NCBI GenBank assembly: GCA_947446975.1
Contig: CANFHM010000004.1
Coordinates: 1 to 64,000, forward strand
Length of the DNA stretch: 64,000 bases
DNA from: Microthrixaceae bacterium
GTDB taxonomy: Bacteria; Actinomycetota; Acidimicrobiia; Acidimicrobiales; Acidimicrobilacustridaceae
Direction of reading: 5' to 3'
The stretch's first letter is position 1; each line of letters opens with the position of its first letter. Under the pieces are notes generated by a model. That model made no database searches. It had not been told where the DNA came from and saw only the letters and a list, made by a program, of their open reading frames with translations. Positions 1-8,797 of this stretch are shown here, piece by piece. Both the position numbers and the translations under genes were made by a program.

Positions 1-333
1 CGGCGCCGCCCGGAAGACGAAGTCGATCTGCTGGAGCTGCGCCTCCATCACCACCTCGGGTGGGCCGAGCAGGGTGACCGCGAGCCCGATCTCCTCCATG
101 GTCTCGCGTGCCGCTGCTGCGGCTGCTTCCTCGCCGCGTGCGATGAGTCCTCCCGGCAGACCCCAGTCGGCGCGATACGAGTGTCGGACGAGCACCACCC
201 TCCCGTGCTCGTCGATGACCACGCAGTTGGCCCCGACCGTGAACGACGGCGAGAACAGGCGGACGATGCGACGGCGCAGCGAGCGGGGCAGTCGTCCCCA
301 CGCCCGGTAGAACGCCGCCCGCAGGCGGTGCAT
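1..333 (-). CDS. Nudix hydrolase, C-terminus cut by window edge
   Basis: The 111 visible residues contain a complete Nudix box (G-x5-E-x7-RE-U-x-EE-x-G-U) with the core RETMEEIGL, after a typical first strand (NCVVIDEHGRVVLVRH). Nudix enzymes hydrolyse nucleoside diphosphates linked to another moiety, using Mg2+ held by the box glutamates; the substrate here cannot be read. The N-terminus is basic (MHRLRAAFYRAWGRLP). The ATG at 333 is used, but a GTG at 345 overlaps the stop of the upstream phosphatase gene as GTGA, so translational coupling from that codon is equally possible. The 3' end lies outside the window. Confidence 0.85.
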   Translation of the reverse strand, partial: MHRLRAAFYRAWGRLPRSLRRRIVRLFSPSFTVGANCVVIDEHGRVVLVRHSYRADWGLPGGLIARGEEAAAAAARETMEEIGLAVTLLGPPEVVMEAQLQQIDFVFRAAP

Positions 334-341
334 CGACGGCC

Positions 342-1085
342 TCACGGAGCGAGGCGGGCGGTGAGCATCTCGTCGACGAGCGCCCGGGTGGCGCCGGCCA
401 CCGGCGTACGACGTTCGGCGTGCTCGAGGGTGATGAGATTGCGGCCATGGGCGTCGACGATCACTGCGCCCGCCTCCTGACACATGAGCAGACCACCGAG
501 GTAGTCCCAGGACCCGTGCGCGTTCCACGAGCAGTCGATGTACCCGTCGACCACGCCGGCGGCCACCGCGCAGAGGTCGAGGGCGCAGGCACCGAGGGAC
601 CGGAACTGGTACCAGCCCAACCAGCGGGCGGGGAAGCCCGACAGCGCCACGAGCGACTCCCCGAACACCGTGGCGCCCGATGGTGCGAGCGGACGGCCGT
701 TGCCCCTCGCTCCCCCACCTCGCACCGCCTCGAAGCGATCGCCCGATGCGAGATTGATGACGAGCGCAGCGCGGGCGCCATCGGCATCCACCGCACAGAG
801 GCTGGTGGCGTACCACGGGATGCCCCGGCTGGCGTTGGTCGACCCGTCGAGCGGGTCGAGCACCACGGTGATCTCGGCATCCGGACGATGTCGACCCGAT
901 TCCTCCGACAGCACGCCGAGTCCCGCTCGTTCGAAGACCGCGAGCGCCGCAGCGTCGGCGGCGAGATCGCTGTGGTACTGCCCGTCGCGGGTGCCGGCGA
1001 GGCCCCAGTTGTCGAGATCGCCCAGCACCGCCCGGATCGCGGCCGCGGCCTCGTCGAGCACCTCGAGAAGCACCTCATCACGCAT
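342..1085 (-). CDS. inositol monophosphatase family protein
   Basis: This 247-residue protein has the Mg2+/Li+-dependent phosphatase signatures: LSEESG near residue 62, DPLDGSTN near 78-85, and a C-terminal WDYLGG...EAG motif. The family dephosphorylates inositol phosphates, histidinol phosphate or 3'-phosphoadenosine nucleotides; the substrate cannot be told from sequence. Length is normal. The ATG at 1085 is preceded at six bases by TAGCGT, which suggests a leaderless transcript. The downstream Nudix gene is probably co-transcribed. It is divergent from the operon starting at 1151. Confidence 0.88.
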   Translation of the reverse strand: MRDEVLLEVLDEAAAAIRAVLGDLDNWGLAGTRDGQYHSDLAADAAALAVFERAGLGVLSEESGRHRPDAEITVVLDPLDGSTNASRGIPWYATSLCAVDADGARAALVINLASGDRFEAVRGGGARGNGRPLAPSGATVFGESLVALSGFPARWLGWYQFRSLGACALDLCAVAAGVVDGYIDCSWNAHGSWDYLGGLLMCQEAGAVIVDAHGRNLITLEHAERRTPVAGATRALVDEMLTARLAP

Positions 1086-1150
1086 GGCCCGACGCTATCG
1101 CCACTGGATCCGCAGCGGCCGCTGTCCGATGGGCGTGGCAGGCTTGCGCC

Positions 1151-1711
1151 ATGGCAATCATCGATGTTCCGGGATTCATCGCCGACCTCAAGGACCATGC
1201 CGTCGACCACGCGTTCCATGTCCACGACGAACGCCATTTCGTCGAGACCTACTCGCTGCGGCAGGCATGGGAGATCGACGTGCACCCCGAGGACGCCTGC
1301 GGCGGCCCGCTCGATCTCCACCTCGCCCTCGAGGTCGACCCGCGCACGCTGCTCACCTTCGAGGACCAGATGCTCGAACTCGATGAACTCTCCGACCCCG
1401 TCACCGGATTCGCCTTCCCGCTCATCTTCAACTGGGCGCTGCCCCCGCTGCGCACGCCGCCCGATCTCCTCGTGCTGGCCACCGAACTCGCCGGGCTCGG
1501 CGGCATCAATCTGCCCCTCGAGGTCTCGGCCATCGATTCCTTCGCCGCCGTGACCGACGCCCCCGAGCGCAGTCTCACCATCGTGTCGCGGGTCAACATC
1601 CCGCTCGATCAGATGTACACGGGTCAGGAGCCGCTGTGCGATCTCCTCGACACCTGCCACACCGTGAGCACCTATCTCCTCGATCGCGCCGGGGCATGGC
1701 TCGGCGACTGA
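1151..1711 (+). CDS. conserved hypothetical protein, first gene of the fae operon
   Basis: This is a 186-residue soluble, acidic protein with no signal peptide or membrane segment. I do not recognise a family. It opens MAIIDVPGFIADLKDHAVDH and contains a histidine-rich patch (HAFHVHDERHF) near residue 20. Base composition and codon use match the neighbours. It is the first of four genes that overlap head to tail (16, 4 and 14 bases), so its product is probably made together with the acetyltransferase, oxygenase and Fae homologue that follow. Confidence 0.75.
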   Translation: MAIIDVPGFIADLKDHAVDHAFHVHDERHFVETYSLRQAWEIDVHPEDACGGPLDLHLALEVDPRTLLTFEDQMLELDELSDPVTGFAFPLIFNWALPPLRTPPDLLVLATELAGLGGINLPLEVSAIDSFAAVTDAPERSLTIVSRVNIPLDQMYTGQEPLCDLLDTCHTVSTYLLDRAGAWLGD

Positions 1712-2241
1712 TCCCCGCCGGCGAAGCCCCCGGAGCCGCCGCCATCCTCGCCGGCTGGCTGGTCGAGGAATGGGCCCATCTCTACCCGGACTGGGATCAC
1801 GCCACGGCGGTCGCCGAACTCATCGCCGCGGGCGACCAGGGCCGACCCCCCTGCACCTGGCTGCTGTTCGACGCCGGGGCTGATCAGATCGAGGACGACG
1901 CCGGCGACGGTGGCGGCGATGACAGCGACGCTGCAGTGATCGGTTCGGTCGGCCTGGCCCTCGACGGCGAACTCGGAGACGCCCTCGACGGTGACGCAGC
2001 GCCTGAGGGGGTCTGGCTCGTCAACCTGTTCGTCACCCCGTCGGCCCGCGGGCGCGGCCATGGCTCTGCGCTGCTGGCCCATGCCGTGGCCGCCGCAGCG
2101 GCGCTCGGGCTGCCCGAACTGCTGCTCACCACCGAACGCTCCGCCGACCACTACGCGTCGGTCGGCTGGACCCAGATCGGCACGACCAGCCTCGCCGGTC
2201 ATCGCTCGATCATCATGCGCCTGCGTACGATGACCCGATGA
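1696..2241 (+). CDS. GNAT family N-acetyltransferase
   Basis: A 181-residue acetyltransferase. The acetyl-CoA pyrophosphate loop is visible as RGRGHGSALL near residues 118-127, after the strand VWLVNLFVTPSA, and is followed by the usual C-terminal half (ADHYASVGW). An acidic, low-complexity insert (DQIEDDAGDGGGDD) sits near residue 60. The substrate is unknown. A longer frame starts upstream at 1636, but the ATG at 1696 is preferred because it overlaps the preceding gene by only 16 bases and begins the fold directly. The stop overlaps the next start as ATGA. Confidence 0.82.
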   Translation: MARRLIPAGEAPGAAAILAGWLVEEWAHLYPDWDHATAVAELIAAGDQGRPPCTWLLFDAGADQIEDDAGDGGGDDSDAAVIGSVGLALDGELGDALDGDAAPEGVWLVNLFVTPSARGRGHGSALLAHAVAAAAALGLPELLLTTERSADHYASVGWTQIGTTSLAGHRSIIMRLRTMTR

Positions 2242-3068
2242 TCACCGGGGACCCAGCGCTCGACCTGATCGACACCCGGCGTCACGATCTCGCCGATCCG
2301 GCGCTGCGCGCCGCCTGCCTCCAGCAGTTCCGGGCCGAGGGCATCTGCATCCTGCCGGGCTTCCTGCGTCCGGAGGCCGTCGAGGCCCTCGTGCTGGAGA
2401 GCGATCGACTGGCACCGCTCGCCCATCGTTCCGCCACCCGCGCCACGGTGCATCTCGCCGGCGCCGATCCCTCGCTGCCGGCCGACGATCTCCGGGCCAT
2501 CGCCCTCGACAGCTCGGTCGAGGTGGTCGGCTACGACCTCTTCCCGGCCGACAGCAGCCTCCGGGCGCTCTACGAGTCCGACACCCTGCTCGAGTTCATC
2601 GGCGCCTGCCTCGGCGTCGAGGAACTGCATCGCTACGCCGACCCGTTCGGCGCCCTCAACCTCGCCATCATGCGCGACGGCGATCGACTCGGTTGGCATT
2701 TCGACATGACCGACTTCGTGGTCTCCATCGCCATCCAGTCCTCGGTCGACGGCGGCGAGTTCGAGAACGCGGCCCGCATCCGCAGTGCGGAGGATCCCAA
2801 CACCGCCGGCATCCACTCCGTGCTCGACGGCACCGACCCCGACCTCGTGCGAATCGAGCCCATGACCCCGGGCACGCTCATGATCTTCAACGGCCGGTGG
2901 AGCCTGCATCGGGTCGATCCCATCGTGGGCGAGGTGCCCCGCTACGTCGCACTGCTCGCGTACGACACCCGACCCGGGACCGATTCCACCGACACGCTCA
3001 AGCTCGCCCGCTACGGACGACTCCCCACACCAGCGACCACCAAGGAGGACCCCGATGGAGATCGGTGA
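2238..3068 (+). CDS. Fe(II)/2-oxoglutarate-dependent oxygenase
   Basis: A 276-residue cupin-type oxygenase. The iron triad can be read: His154 and Asp156 in GWHFDMTDF, and His224 in RWSLHRVDP; Arg235 is the likely 2-oxoglutarate ligand. The carboxylate of the triad is present, so this should be a hydroxylase or demethylase rather than a halogenase of the related BesD/HalD group, which has Gly there. Oxygenases acting on N-methyl or O-methyl groups release formaldehyde, which makes the overlapping Fae homologue downstream suggestive. Its ATG overlaps the upstream stop by four bases. The substrate is unknown. Confidence 0.85.
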   Translation: MITGDPALDLIDTRRHDLADPALRAACLQQFRAEGICILPGFLRPEAVEALVLESDRLAPLAHRSATRATVHLAGADPSLPADDLRAIALDSSVEVVGYDLFPADSSLRALYESDTLLEFIGACLGVEELHRYADPFGALNLAIMRDGDRLGWHFDMTDFVVSIAIQSSVDGGEFENAARIRSAEDPNTAGIHSVLDGTDPDLVRIEPMTPGTLMIFNGRWSLHRVDPIVGEVPRYVALLAYDTRPGTDSTDTLKLARYGRLPTPATTKEDPDGDR

Positions 3069-3558
3069 AGGATTCGCCGGCAGCGGCGCCGAGGCCGCCC
3101 ACCTCAACACCGTGCTCGGTCATCGGGTCGGCCCCACCGGCACGGCGTTCGCATCCGCCCTGGCCTCCCCCACCACCGGACACCTCCCGTTCCTGGTCGT
3201 CTGGGAACCGAATGTGCCGGTCACCCCGGCCACCGTGTTCATCAACAAGGCGGCCATCGCCTCAGATCGCCATGGTGAGCTCACATGGGGCGCCGCCCAG
3301 GCCGGCGTGGCGCTCGGTGTCACCCGCTACGCGAGCGAACGGTTCGGCCTCCCCGGCACGGCCGACGACTACGTCCTGATCGCCGCCGTCTGGGTCGACC
3401 CCGAGGCGGCGGACGAGCAGCTCGTCCTCCACAACAACGCCGAAGCCACCTACGACGCACTGGTGGCCGGGGCACGACAGCCCCAGTCGACCGCCGCCAT
3501 CGACGCCCTGCGGTCGGGCCGGCTGCCGAACAATCCCTACCTCGGACGAAGCCACTGA
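3055..3558 (+). CDS. fae: formaldehyde-activating enzyme (Fae) homologue
   Basis: A 167-residue single-domain protein that matches Fae throughout: MEIGEGFAGSGAEAAHLNTV at the N-terminus, GTAFASALASP, then NVPVTPATVFINKAAI, and GAAQAGVALGV. His16 aligns with the catalytic histidine of methylotroph Fae. In methylotrophs Fae condenses formaldehyde with tetrahydromethanopterin. Whether this organism has that cofactor is unknown, so a Fae-like protein acting on another pterin or amine cannot be excluded. The start lies inside the 3' end of the oxygenase gene (14-base overlap), preceded by AAGGAGG, indicating coupled translation. Confidence 0.85.
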   Translation: MEIGEGFAGSGAEAAHLNTVLGHRVGPTGTAFASALASPTTGHLPFLVVWEPNVPVTPATVFINKAAIASDRHGELTWGAAQAGVALGVTRYASERFGLPGTADDYVLIAAVWVDPEAADEQLVLHNNAEATYDALVAGARQPQSTAAIDALRSGRLPNNPYLGRSH

Positions 3559-3573
3559 CCGTCATGCACTCGG

Positions 3574-3647
3574 TGGGGCGGGTGGGGCTCGAACCCACGA
3601 CCCAGGGATTATGAGTCCCCTGCTCTGACCAGCTGAGCTACCGCCCC
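3574..3647 (-). tRNA. tRNA-Met (anticodon CAT)
   Basis: A full cloverleaf: acceptor GGGGCGG pairs with CCGCCCC, discriminator A, anticodon stem GGGGA/TCCCT with loop CTCATAA (anticodon at 3613-3611), T arm GTGGG-TTCGAGC-CCCAC. The acceptor end is fully paired, so this is not an initiator. Elongator Met is the best call; a lysidine-modified Ile(CAT) cannot be strictly excluded. CCA is not encoded (ACCG follows). Confidence 0.95.
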
Positions 3648-3738
3648 GTTGCAGGCCCCGGTGTCGGGCCGTGTCGATGGCCCGATGCCCGGCCGTGTGG
3701 AAGGCCCGGACCCTGCGCCGCCGGGGGGACTGATGGAG

Positions 3739-3811
3739 CTCCGGGGGTGGGGCTCGAACCCACGACATTCTGATTAACAGTCAGACGCTCTGCCAGCTGA
3801 GCTACCCCGGA
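3739..3811 (-). tRNA. tRNA-Asn (anticodon GTT)
   Basis: Cloverleaf with acceptor TCCGGGG/CCCCGGA, discriminator G, anticodon loop CTGTTAA (anticodon at 3778-3776) and T arm GTGGG-TTCGAGC-CCCAC, the same T arm as the tRNA-Met 91 bases away. CCA is not encoded. The two tRNA genes are probably co-transcribed on the minus strand. The spacer between them (3648-3738) holds nothing else recognisable. Confidence 0.95.
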
Positions 3812-3874
3812 ATGAATCGCTGACGATAGCAGTGACCGGGAGGACGGCGAAAAGCCGACCAGCGCCGCCGTGGG

Positions 3875-4114
3875 TCAGGCGTGCGGGGACTCGCCGCGGA
3901 TGTCGGCGAGGATCTCCGCCTCGGTGAGGTCGAAGTCGGGATTGAACTCCAGCCCCGGTTCGAAGGTGGGTTCCGGACCGACGCGTCGGATGGCGGTCAG
4001 CACCGCGATCAGCACCGCGGCCAGCAGGGCGATGAGTCCCGCCAGCACCGCGGTGCGCGGGAGCGTCGATGCGGCACGGGGTCGCCGATGCGTCCCGGTG
4101 CGTGATCGATCCAT
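3875..4114 (-). CDS. small single-pass membrane protein
   Basis: A 79-residue protein: basic N-terminus (MDRSRTGTHRRPRAA), one hydrophobic helix near residues 22-42 (LAGLIALLAAVLIAVLTAI), and an acidic tail ending FDLTEAEILADIRGESPHA. The predicted topology is N-terminus in, short tail outside. No family is recognised. It begins nine bases after the rpoD stop in the same direction, so it is probably the last gene of the dnaG-rpoD transcript. Confidence 0.65.
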   Translation of the reverse strand: MDRSRTGTHRRPRAASTLPRTAVLAGLIALLAAVLIAVLTAIRRVGPEPTFEPGLEFNPDFDLTEAEILADIRGESPHA

Positions 4115-4123
4115 GGTCGCCGT

Positions 4124-5392
4124 TCAGCTCTCGAGGTAGTCGATGAGCCGTGCGCTGTGGTCGGAGTGGCCCAGTTTGAGCAGCGTCTTGGTCTCGATCT
4201 GACGCACCCGCTCCCTCGTCACGTTGAAGGATCGGGCCACCTCCTCGAGGGTGCGGGGTTGCCCGTCGTCGAGGCCGAAACGCATCCGCAGCAGTTCCCG
4301 CTCCCGGGGGGCGAGATCGAAGAGCGCATCCTCGACCGCCTCATGCAGCATTGCCATCTCGGCGACGGCGGCCGGCGATGCCGCGTTCTCATCGCGGACC
4401 CGATCACCGAGGCTGGTGTCACTCTCCTCGTTCATCGGCATGTCGAGCGAGAGCGGATCGACGGCGATGCGCAGCAGTTCCTCCACCCGTTCGACGGGGA
4501 GATCGCTGGCAGCGGCGAGCTCCTCGACGGTGGGTTCGCGTTCGAGCCGCTGGGCCAGTTCGATCTTCGTGCGCAGGACCCGGTTCATCGCCTCGACCAT
4601 GTGCACGGGGATGCGGATCGTGCGCGACTGATCGGCGATCGCCCGGGTGATCGCCTGCCGGATCCACCAGGTGGCATAGGTGGAGAACTTGAAACCCTTC
4701 TCCCCGTCGAACTTCTCGACCGCCCGCATCAGCCCGAGGTTGCCCTCCTGCACCAGATCGAGCAGCGGCATGTTCGTGCTGGCGTATCGCTTGGCGATGG
4801 AGACCACGAGCCGCAGGTTCGCCTGGGTGAGCTCGGCCTTCGCTGCAGCCCCCTTGCGCACGACCCGGGTGAGCGCACGGCGTCGGGCTGCGATCGACGG
4901 ATCGGTGTCGAGCTCGCGCGCACCGACGGTCTCGGCATCAGCATCAGCATCGGCATCGGCATCGAGCAGGGCGAGTTCCTCCTCGGCGGCGATGCCGGCC
5001 TTGATGAGGACCGAGAGCTCGCGCTCCTCAGGCCCCGTGAGCAACGGCACCCGTCCGATCTCTCGCAGGTACATCCGCACCGGATCGGAGGTTCCGGCCG
5101 AAGCGGAGGAACCACGGGCCGATTCCCTGGCCATCGCCTGCTGCCGATCACGATGGCGGCGCTTCAACAGCTCGGTCGCATCATCGAGCAAGGCGGCGAC
5201 ATCGCTCTCCTCTGATTCGAGCTCGATGTCATGCTCGGCGAGTCGGTCGCGCAGGGCGGCGATGACCTCGGGATCGGGTTCGAGCTCCCCGAGGGCGGGG
5301 ACCGCCTCATCGTGGGTGACCATCGCCGGGACCCTGGCCTGCCCCCGGTGCACGAGGCGTCGGAACTCGAGATCATCGAACTGCACGGTCAC
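4124..5392 (-). CDS. rpoD: RNA polymerase sigma factor, primary type (RpoD/SigA)
   Basis: A 422-residue sigma-70 factor. Region 1.2 ([18 protein letters not shown]) is near 104-121, region 2 ([44 protein letters not shown]) near 190-250, region 3 near 270-340, and the region 4.2 helix-turn-helix ([18 protein letters not shown]) near 385-402. It recognises -10/-35 promoter elements. Length and the dnaG neighbour suggest the principal factor. The start is GTG and overlaps the dnaG stop as GTGA. Between regions 1.2 and 2.1 there is an Asp-Ala repeat encoded by a six-base tandem repeat. Confidence 0.93.
   Translation of the reverse strand: MTVQFDDLEFRRLVHRGQARVPAMVTHDEAVPALGELEPDPEVIAALRDRLAEHDIELESEESDVAALLDDATELLKRRHRDRQQAMARESARGSSASAGTSDPVRMYLREIGRVPLLTGPEERELSVLIKAGIAAEEELALLDADADADADAETVGARELDTDPSIAARRRALTRVVRKGAAAKAELTQANLRLVVSIAKRYASTNMPLLDLVQEGNLGLMRAVEKFDGEKGFKFSTYATWWIRQAITRAIADQSRTIRIPVHMVEAMNRVLRTKIELAQRLEREPTVEELAAASDLPVERVEELLRIAVDPLSLDMPMNEESDTSLGDRVRDENAASPAAVAEMAMLHEAVEDALFDLAPRERELLRMRFGLDDGQPRTLEEVARSFNVTRERVRQIETKTLLKLGHSDHSARLIDYLES
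4937..4966. repeat. six-base tandem repeat within rpoD
   Basis: About five copies of GCATC(A/G), read on the + strand, encode the run [10 protein letters not shown] on the minus strand. It lies in the variable linker between sigma regions 1.2 and 2.1, where length changes by whole units stay in frame. Confidence 0.8.
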
Positions 5393-7251
5393 CCCTCAAG
5401 ACTCTCACGAACAGGGGGTTCCTCGTGCGGGAGGTTCGGTTCGTCGTCGATCAGCCAGTCGAGGAGCTCGTCCAGCGCCAGCTGTCGGGTGAGCGGTTCC
5501 CGCAGTTCCATGATGCGCAGGTTGAGCCAGCCGATGGTCTCGCCGATGGCGAGGGGATCCTCGGCCACCTGGGCCTCCGCCCGCAGCGCAGCCATGGCGG
5601 TGCCGGCGGCCTCATCCACGAGCCGGGCCAGCACATCGGCGGGGTCCGCGGTGGGTTCCTCAACGGCGAGCCGCTGCAGCAGTTCGCCGGCGACGGGCTC
5701 CTCGGCGCCGGCCATGGCGATGGCATCGGCGAGCGTGGCGGTGGCCATCACAGACCGATAAGCGGTGCTGGTGACCGGGTCGGGGAACAGGACCTCGGCC
5801 AACCACGGGGCGATGTCGTCGTGGTTCCAGATCAACAGTCGCAGCGCCTCGGTGGCCGAGGAGTCCCGAGGCAGCCGGCGCGTCCGGCGCGCCGGGGCCG
5901 GTTCGCCGTAGGGCGGCGGTTCGTCATCGGAACCCGTGCGCTTCGGCGCCGACTCCCGCCGGGCGCCGGGCACCACCGGCGCCTCGAACCGACGACCGCG
6001 CAACTGCTGCGGATCGATCCGGCATCGAGCGGCGACCTCGAGCAGGTACTGGTCGCGGACCATCTCCCCCGGGTGCTCCTGCACGACGGCCATGGCCGAT
6101 TCGGCGGCCCGCACCCGATGCTCGGGCGTGTCGAGACTGGCGCCGTCGAGCACGCGGTCGAGCCGGAACTTGAGGAAGGGTCTGGCCTCGGCGATGGCGA
6201 CGGCGAGCGCCCCGGGATCCGACTGGGCGAGTTCGGCCGGATCGACACCACCGGGGAAGGAGGCGACGGCGACGTCGAGGTCGTACTTCTTCTCCCATGC
6301 GTAGACGCGCTCGGCGGCGTTCTGCCCCGCAGCATCGGCGTCGAATGCCAGCACGAGCCGGCGGGCGAAGCTGCGCAGCAGTTTGAAATGTTCCTCGGTG
6401 AGCGCCGTGCCGCAGGTGGCCACCGCTCGCGGCACCCCGGCCTTGGCGAATCCGATCACATCGGTGTAGCCCTCGCACACGATGGCCTCATCGGCGCGCA
6501 CGATGTCGGCCTTGGCGAAGTTCAGGCCGTAGAGCAGGCTCGACTTGTTGTAGATCGGACTGTCGACCGAGTTCTTGTACTTCGCCCCCTCGGCCCCGGG
6601 CATGATGCGCCCACCGAAACCGACGGGGTCACCCTTCACATCGAAGATGGGGAAGAGCACCCGTCCACGGAACGCATCGGTGGGTCGACCCCGACTGTTG
6701 ATGAACCCGAGTCCGGCATCGACGAAGTCCTGATCGGGCAGGCGCAGCGCCCGGGCCAGTTCGTCCCATCCCTCCGGCGCCCATCCGATCCGGTAGGCGC
6801 GCACATCGTCGCCGGTGAGACCACGACCTCGCAGATACGCACGCGCAGCGGCGGCATCGGGGGACGAGAGGAGTCGCTGGTGGTACCAGTCGACGGCCTT
6901 CTCGACCGCCGCGAGCAGTCGGGTTCGTCGCTTGCGCCCCTCGCTCTGCCCCTCATCGCTGTAGCGAAGGGTGATGCCCGCCTTCACGGCGAGCTTCTCG
7001 ACGGCGGCCACGAAGTCGAGGTGCTCGACCTCACGGACGAAGCTGATGGCATCGCCCTTCGCACCGCAGCCGAAGCAGTAGTACAGCTTCTGCTCGGCGT
7101 TCACGGAGAACGACCCGGACTTCTCGTTGTGGAACGGACACAGCCCGACCCATCGGCGACCGGTGCGCTTCAGACCGACATGTTCGGAGATGACCGCGAC
7201 GATGTCCGTGCTCTCGCGTACTGCGACGATGTCGTCGTCGAGAATGCCCAC
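5389..7251 (-). CDS. dnaG: DNA primase DnaG
   Basis: A 620-residue primase. The N-terminal CHC2 zinc finger uses Cys38, His41, Cys59 and Cys62 ([23 protein letters not shown]). The TOPRIM catalytic domain has EGYTD near residue 260 and FDADAAG near 310. The C-terminal third is the helicase-interaction region, which is poorly conserved as is normal. It makes RNA primers for replication. It is directly upstream of, and overlaps, rpoD; this is the core of the macromolecular-synthesis operon. The frame extends no further upstream with a plausible start. Confidence 0.95.
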   Translation of the reverse strand: MGILDDDIVAVRESTDIVAVISEHVGLKRTGRRWVGLCPFHNEKSGSFSVNAEQKLYYCFGCGAKGDAISFVREVEHLDFVAAVEKLAVKAGITLRYSDEGQSEGRKRRTRLLAAVEKAVDWYHQRLLSSPDAAAARAYLRGRGLTGDDVRAYRIGWAPEGWDELARALRLPDQDFVDAGLGFINSRGRPTDAFRGRVLFPIFDVKGDPVGFGGRIMPGAEGAKYKNSVDSPIYNKSSLLYGLNFAKADIVRADEAIVCEGYTDVIGFAKAGVPRAVATCGTALTEEHFKLLRSFARRLVLAFDADAAGQNAAERVYAWEKKYDLDVAVASFPGGVDPAELAQSDPGALAVAIAEARPFLKFRLDRVLDGASLDTPEHRVRAAESAMAVVQEHPGEMVRDQYLLEVAARCRIDPQQLRGRRFEAPVVPGARRESAPKRTGSDDEPPPYGEPAPARRTRRLPRDSSATEALRLLIWNHDDIAPWLAEVLFPDPVTSTAYRSVMATATLADAIAMAGAEEPVAGELLQRLAVEEPTADPADVLARLVDEAAGTAMAALRAEAQVAEDPLAIGETIGWLNLRIMELREPLTRQLALDELLDWLIDDEPNLPHEEPPVRESLEG

Positions 7252-7357
7252 GGACCCCTCCTCCGGACCGGAAGGCTAGACGGTCGCCGGAGGGATCAGA
7301 CAGGGTCGCGACCGGTGCCGCGGCCGGTGCCGCGACAGCTGCCGCGACCGGCGGGGA

Positions 7358-8686
7358 TCAGGCGAGGCGTGGGAGCAGATGGGCGAGGAGATCCACGACC
7401 GGCACGCGCACCTGTTCCATGGAATCGCGCTCGCGGATCGTGACCGACTGGTCCTCGAGCGAATCGAAGTCGATCGTGACGCAGAACGGCGTGCCGAGTT
7501 CGTCCTGACGGCGGTACCGGCGACCGATGGCCTGGGTCTCGTCGAAATCGCACATCACATGCGGCTGCAGCAGCCCGAGGACCTCACGGGCCATCGGCAT
7601 GAGATCGTCCTTCTTCGACAGCGGCAGCACAGCCACCTTGTACGGAGCCAGTCGCGGGTGCAGGCGCAGGACCGTGCGGGTCTCACCGCGCACCTCCTCC
7701 TCGTCGTAGGCGGCGAGCAGGAACGCCATCATGGTGCGGGTGGCACCAGCGGCCGGTTCGATCACATGGGGCACATAGCGGGTGTTGGTGGCCTGATCGA
7801 AGTAGTCGAGCTTCTCGCCCGAGTGCGTGGCGTGCTGGGTGAGGTCGTAATCGCCACGGTTGGCGATGCCCTCGAGCTCGCCCCATCCCCACGGGAACAG
7901 GAACTCCACATCCGAGGTGCCCGATGAGTAATGGCTCAGCTCATCGGCGTCGTGGGGGCGCATGCGCAGCTTCGACTCGGGGATGCCCAGATCCACGTAC
8001 CACTGGTAGCGGGTGGCGCACCAGTACTCGTACCACTGCTGCGCCTCCTCGGGCGGCACGAAGAACTCGAGCTCCATCTGCTCGAACTCACGGGTGCGGA
8101 ACACGAAGTTGCCGGGCGTGATCTCGTTGCGGAAGGACTTGCCGATCTGGGCGATGCCGAACGGCGGCTTCTTGCGGCTGGCCTGCAGCACATTGCCGAA
8201 GTTCACGAACATGCCCTGGGCGGTCTCGGGTCGCAGATACGCCACTGCTGCGTCGGACTCGACGGGACCGGCGTGGGTCTTGAACATCAGGTTGAAGTTG
8301 CGGGCCTCGGTGAAGGTGTTCTTCCCGCCGCATCCGGGACAGGTGGTGAGATCCTCGAGCTGATCCTCACGGAACCGCTCGCGGCACTGACGACAGTCGA
8401 CGAGTGGGTCGGTGAAGTTCTTGAGATGCCCTGAGGCCTCCCAGATGGCCGGCGGCGAGAGAATGGCGGCGTCGAGACCGACGACGTCGTCGCGCATCTG
8501 CACCATCGATCGCCACCAGGCGTCCTTGACGTTGCGCAGCAGCTGCACACCGATGGGTCCGTAGTCATAGGTGGAGCGGAAGCCGCCGTAGATCTCGGCC
8601 GACGGGAACACGAAGCCGCGACGCTTCGAGAGGTTGACCACCTTCTCCATGAGCGTGACATCGTTGGGGACCGAAACATCAGACAT
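7358..8686 (-). CDS. glyS: glycyl-tRNA synthetase (homodimeric class II)
   Basis: A 442-residue class II synthetase. Motif 2 is clear (GIAQIGKSFRNEITP, FRTREFEQMELEFF), a zinc ribbon is present (CRQCRER... CPGCGG), and an anticodon-binding domain is C-terminal. It charges tRNA-Gly. The reading frame is open well upstream, but the ATG at 8686 fits the family N-terminus (MEKVVNLSKRRGFVFPSAEIYGG lies just downstream). It is preceded by TAGGCT at eight bases, consistent with leaderless transcription. The spacer to dnaG (7252-7357) holds only short GC-rich repeats of CCGGTGCCGCG. Confidence 0.95.
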   Translation of the reverse strand: MSDVSVPNDVTLMEKVVNLSKRRGFVFPSAEIYGGFRSTYDYGPIGVQLLRNVKDAWWRSMVQMRDDVVGLDAAILSPPAIWEASGHLKNFTDPLVDCRQCRERFREDQLEDLTTCPGCGGKNTFTEARNFNLMFKTHAGPVESDAAVAYLRPETAQGMFVNFGNVLQASRKKPPFGIAQIGKSFRNEITPGNFVFRTREFEQMELEFFVPPEEAQQWYEYWCATRYQWYVDLGIPESKLRMRPHDADELSHYSSGTSDVEFLFPWGWGELEGIANRGDYDLTQHATHSGEKLDYFDQATNTRYVPHVIEPAAGATRTMMAFLLAAYDEEEVRGETRTVLRLHPRLAPYKVAVLPLSKKDDLMPMAREVLGLLQPHVMCDFDETQAIGRRYRRQDELGTPFCVTIDFDSLEDQSVTIRERDSMEQVRVPVVDLLAHLLPRLA

Positions 8687-8797
8687 GGGCGGTGAGCCTA
8701 GTGGGGGTGGCTCTGTCACAATGACGTCATAACCCCTTCGACACGACTCACACTGCGCCGATTCTGCGGCGCGGCGATCGACATCGGCCTGCTCCTC

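Noticed and set aside
3562-3768. Short proteins across the tRNA-Met/tRNA-Asn region
   Set aside because: They are translations of tRNA sequence and its antisense.
5425-7443. A 672-codon + strand frame opposite dnaG
   Set aside because: dnaG has complete primase motifs; the antisense translation has no recognisable domain.
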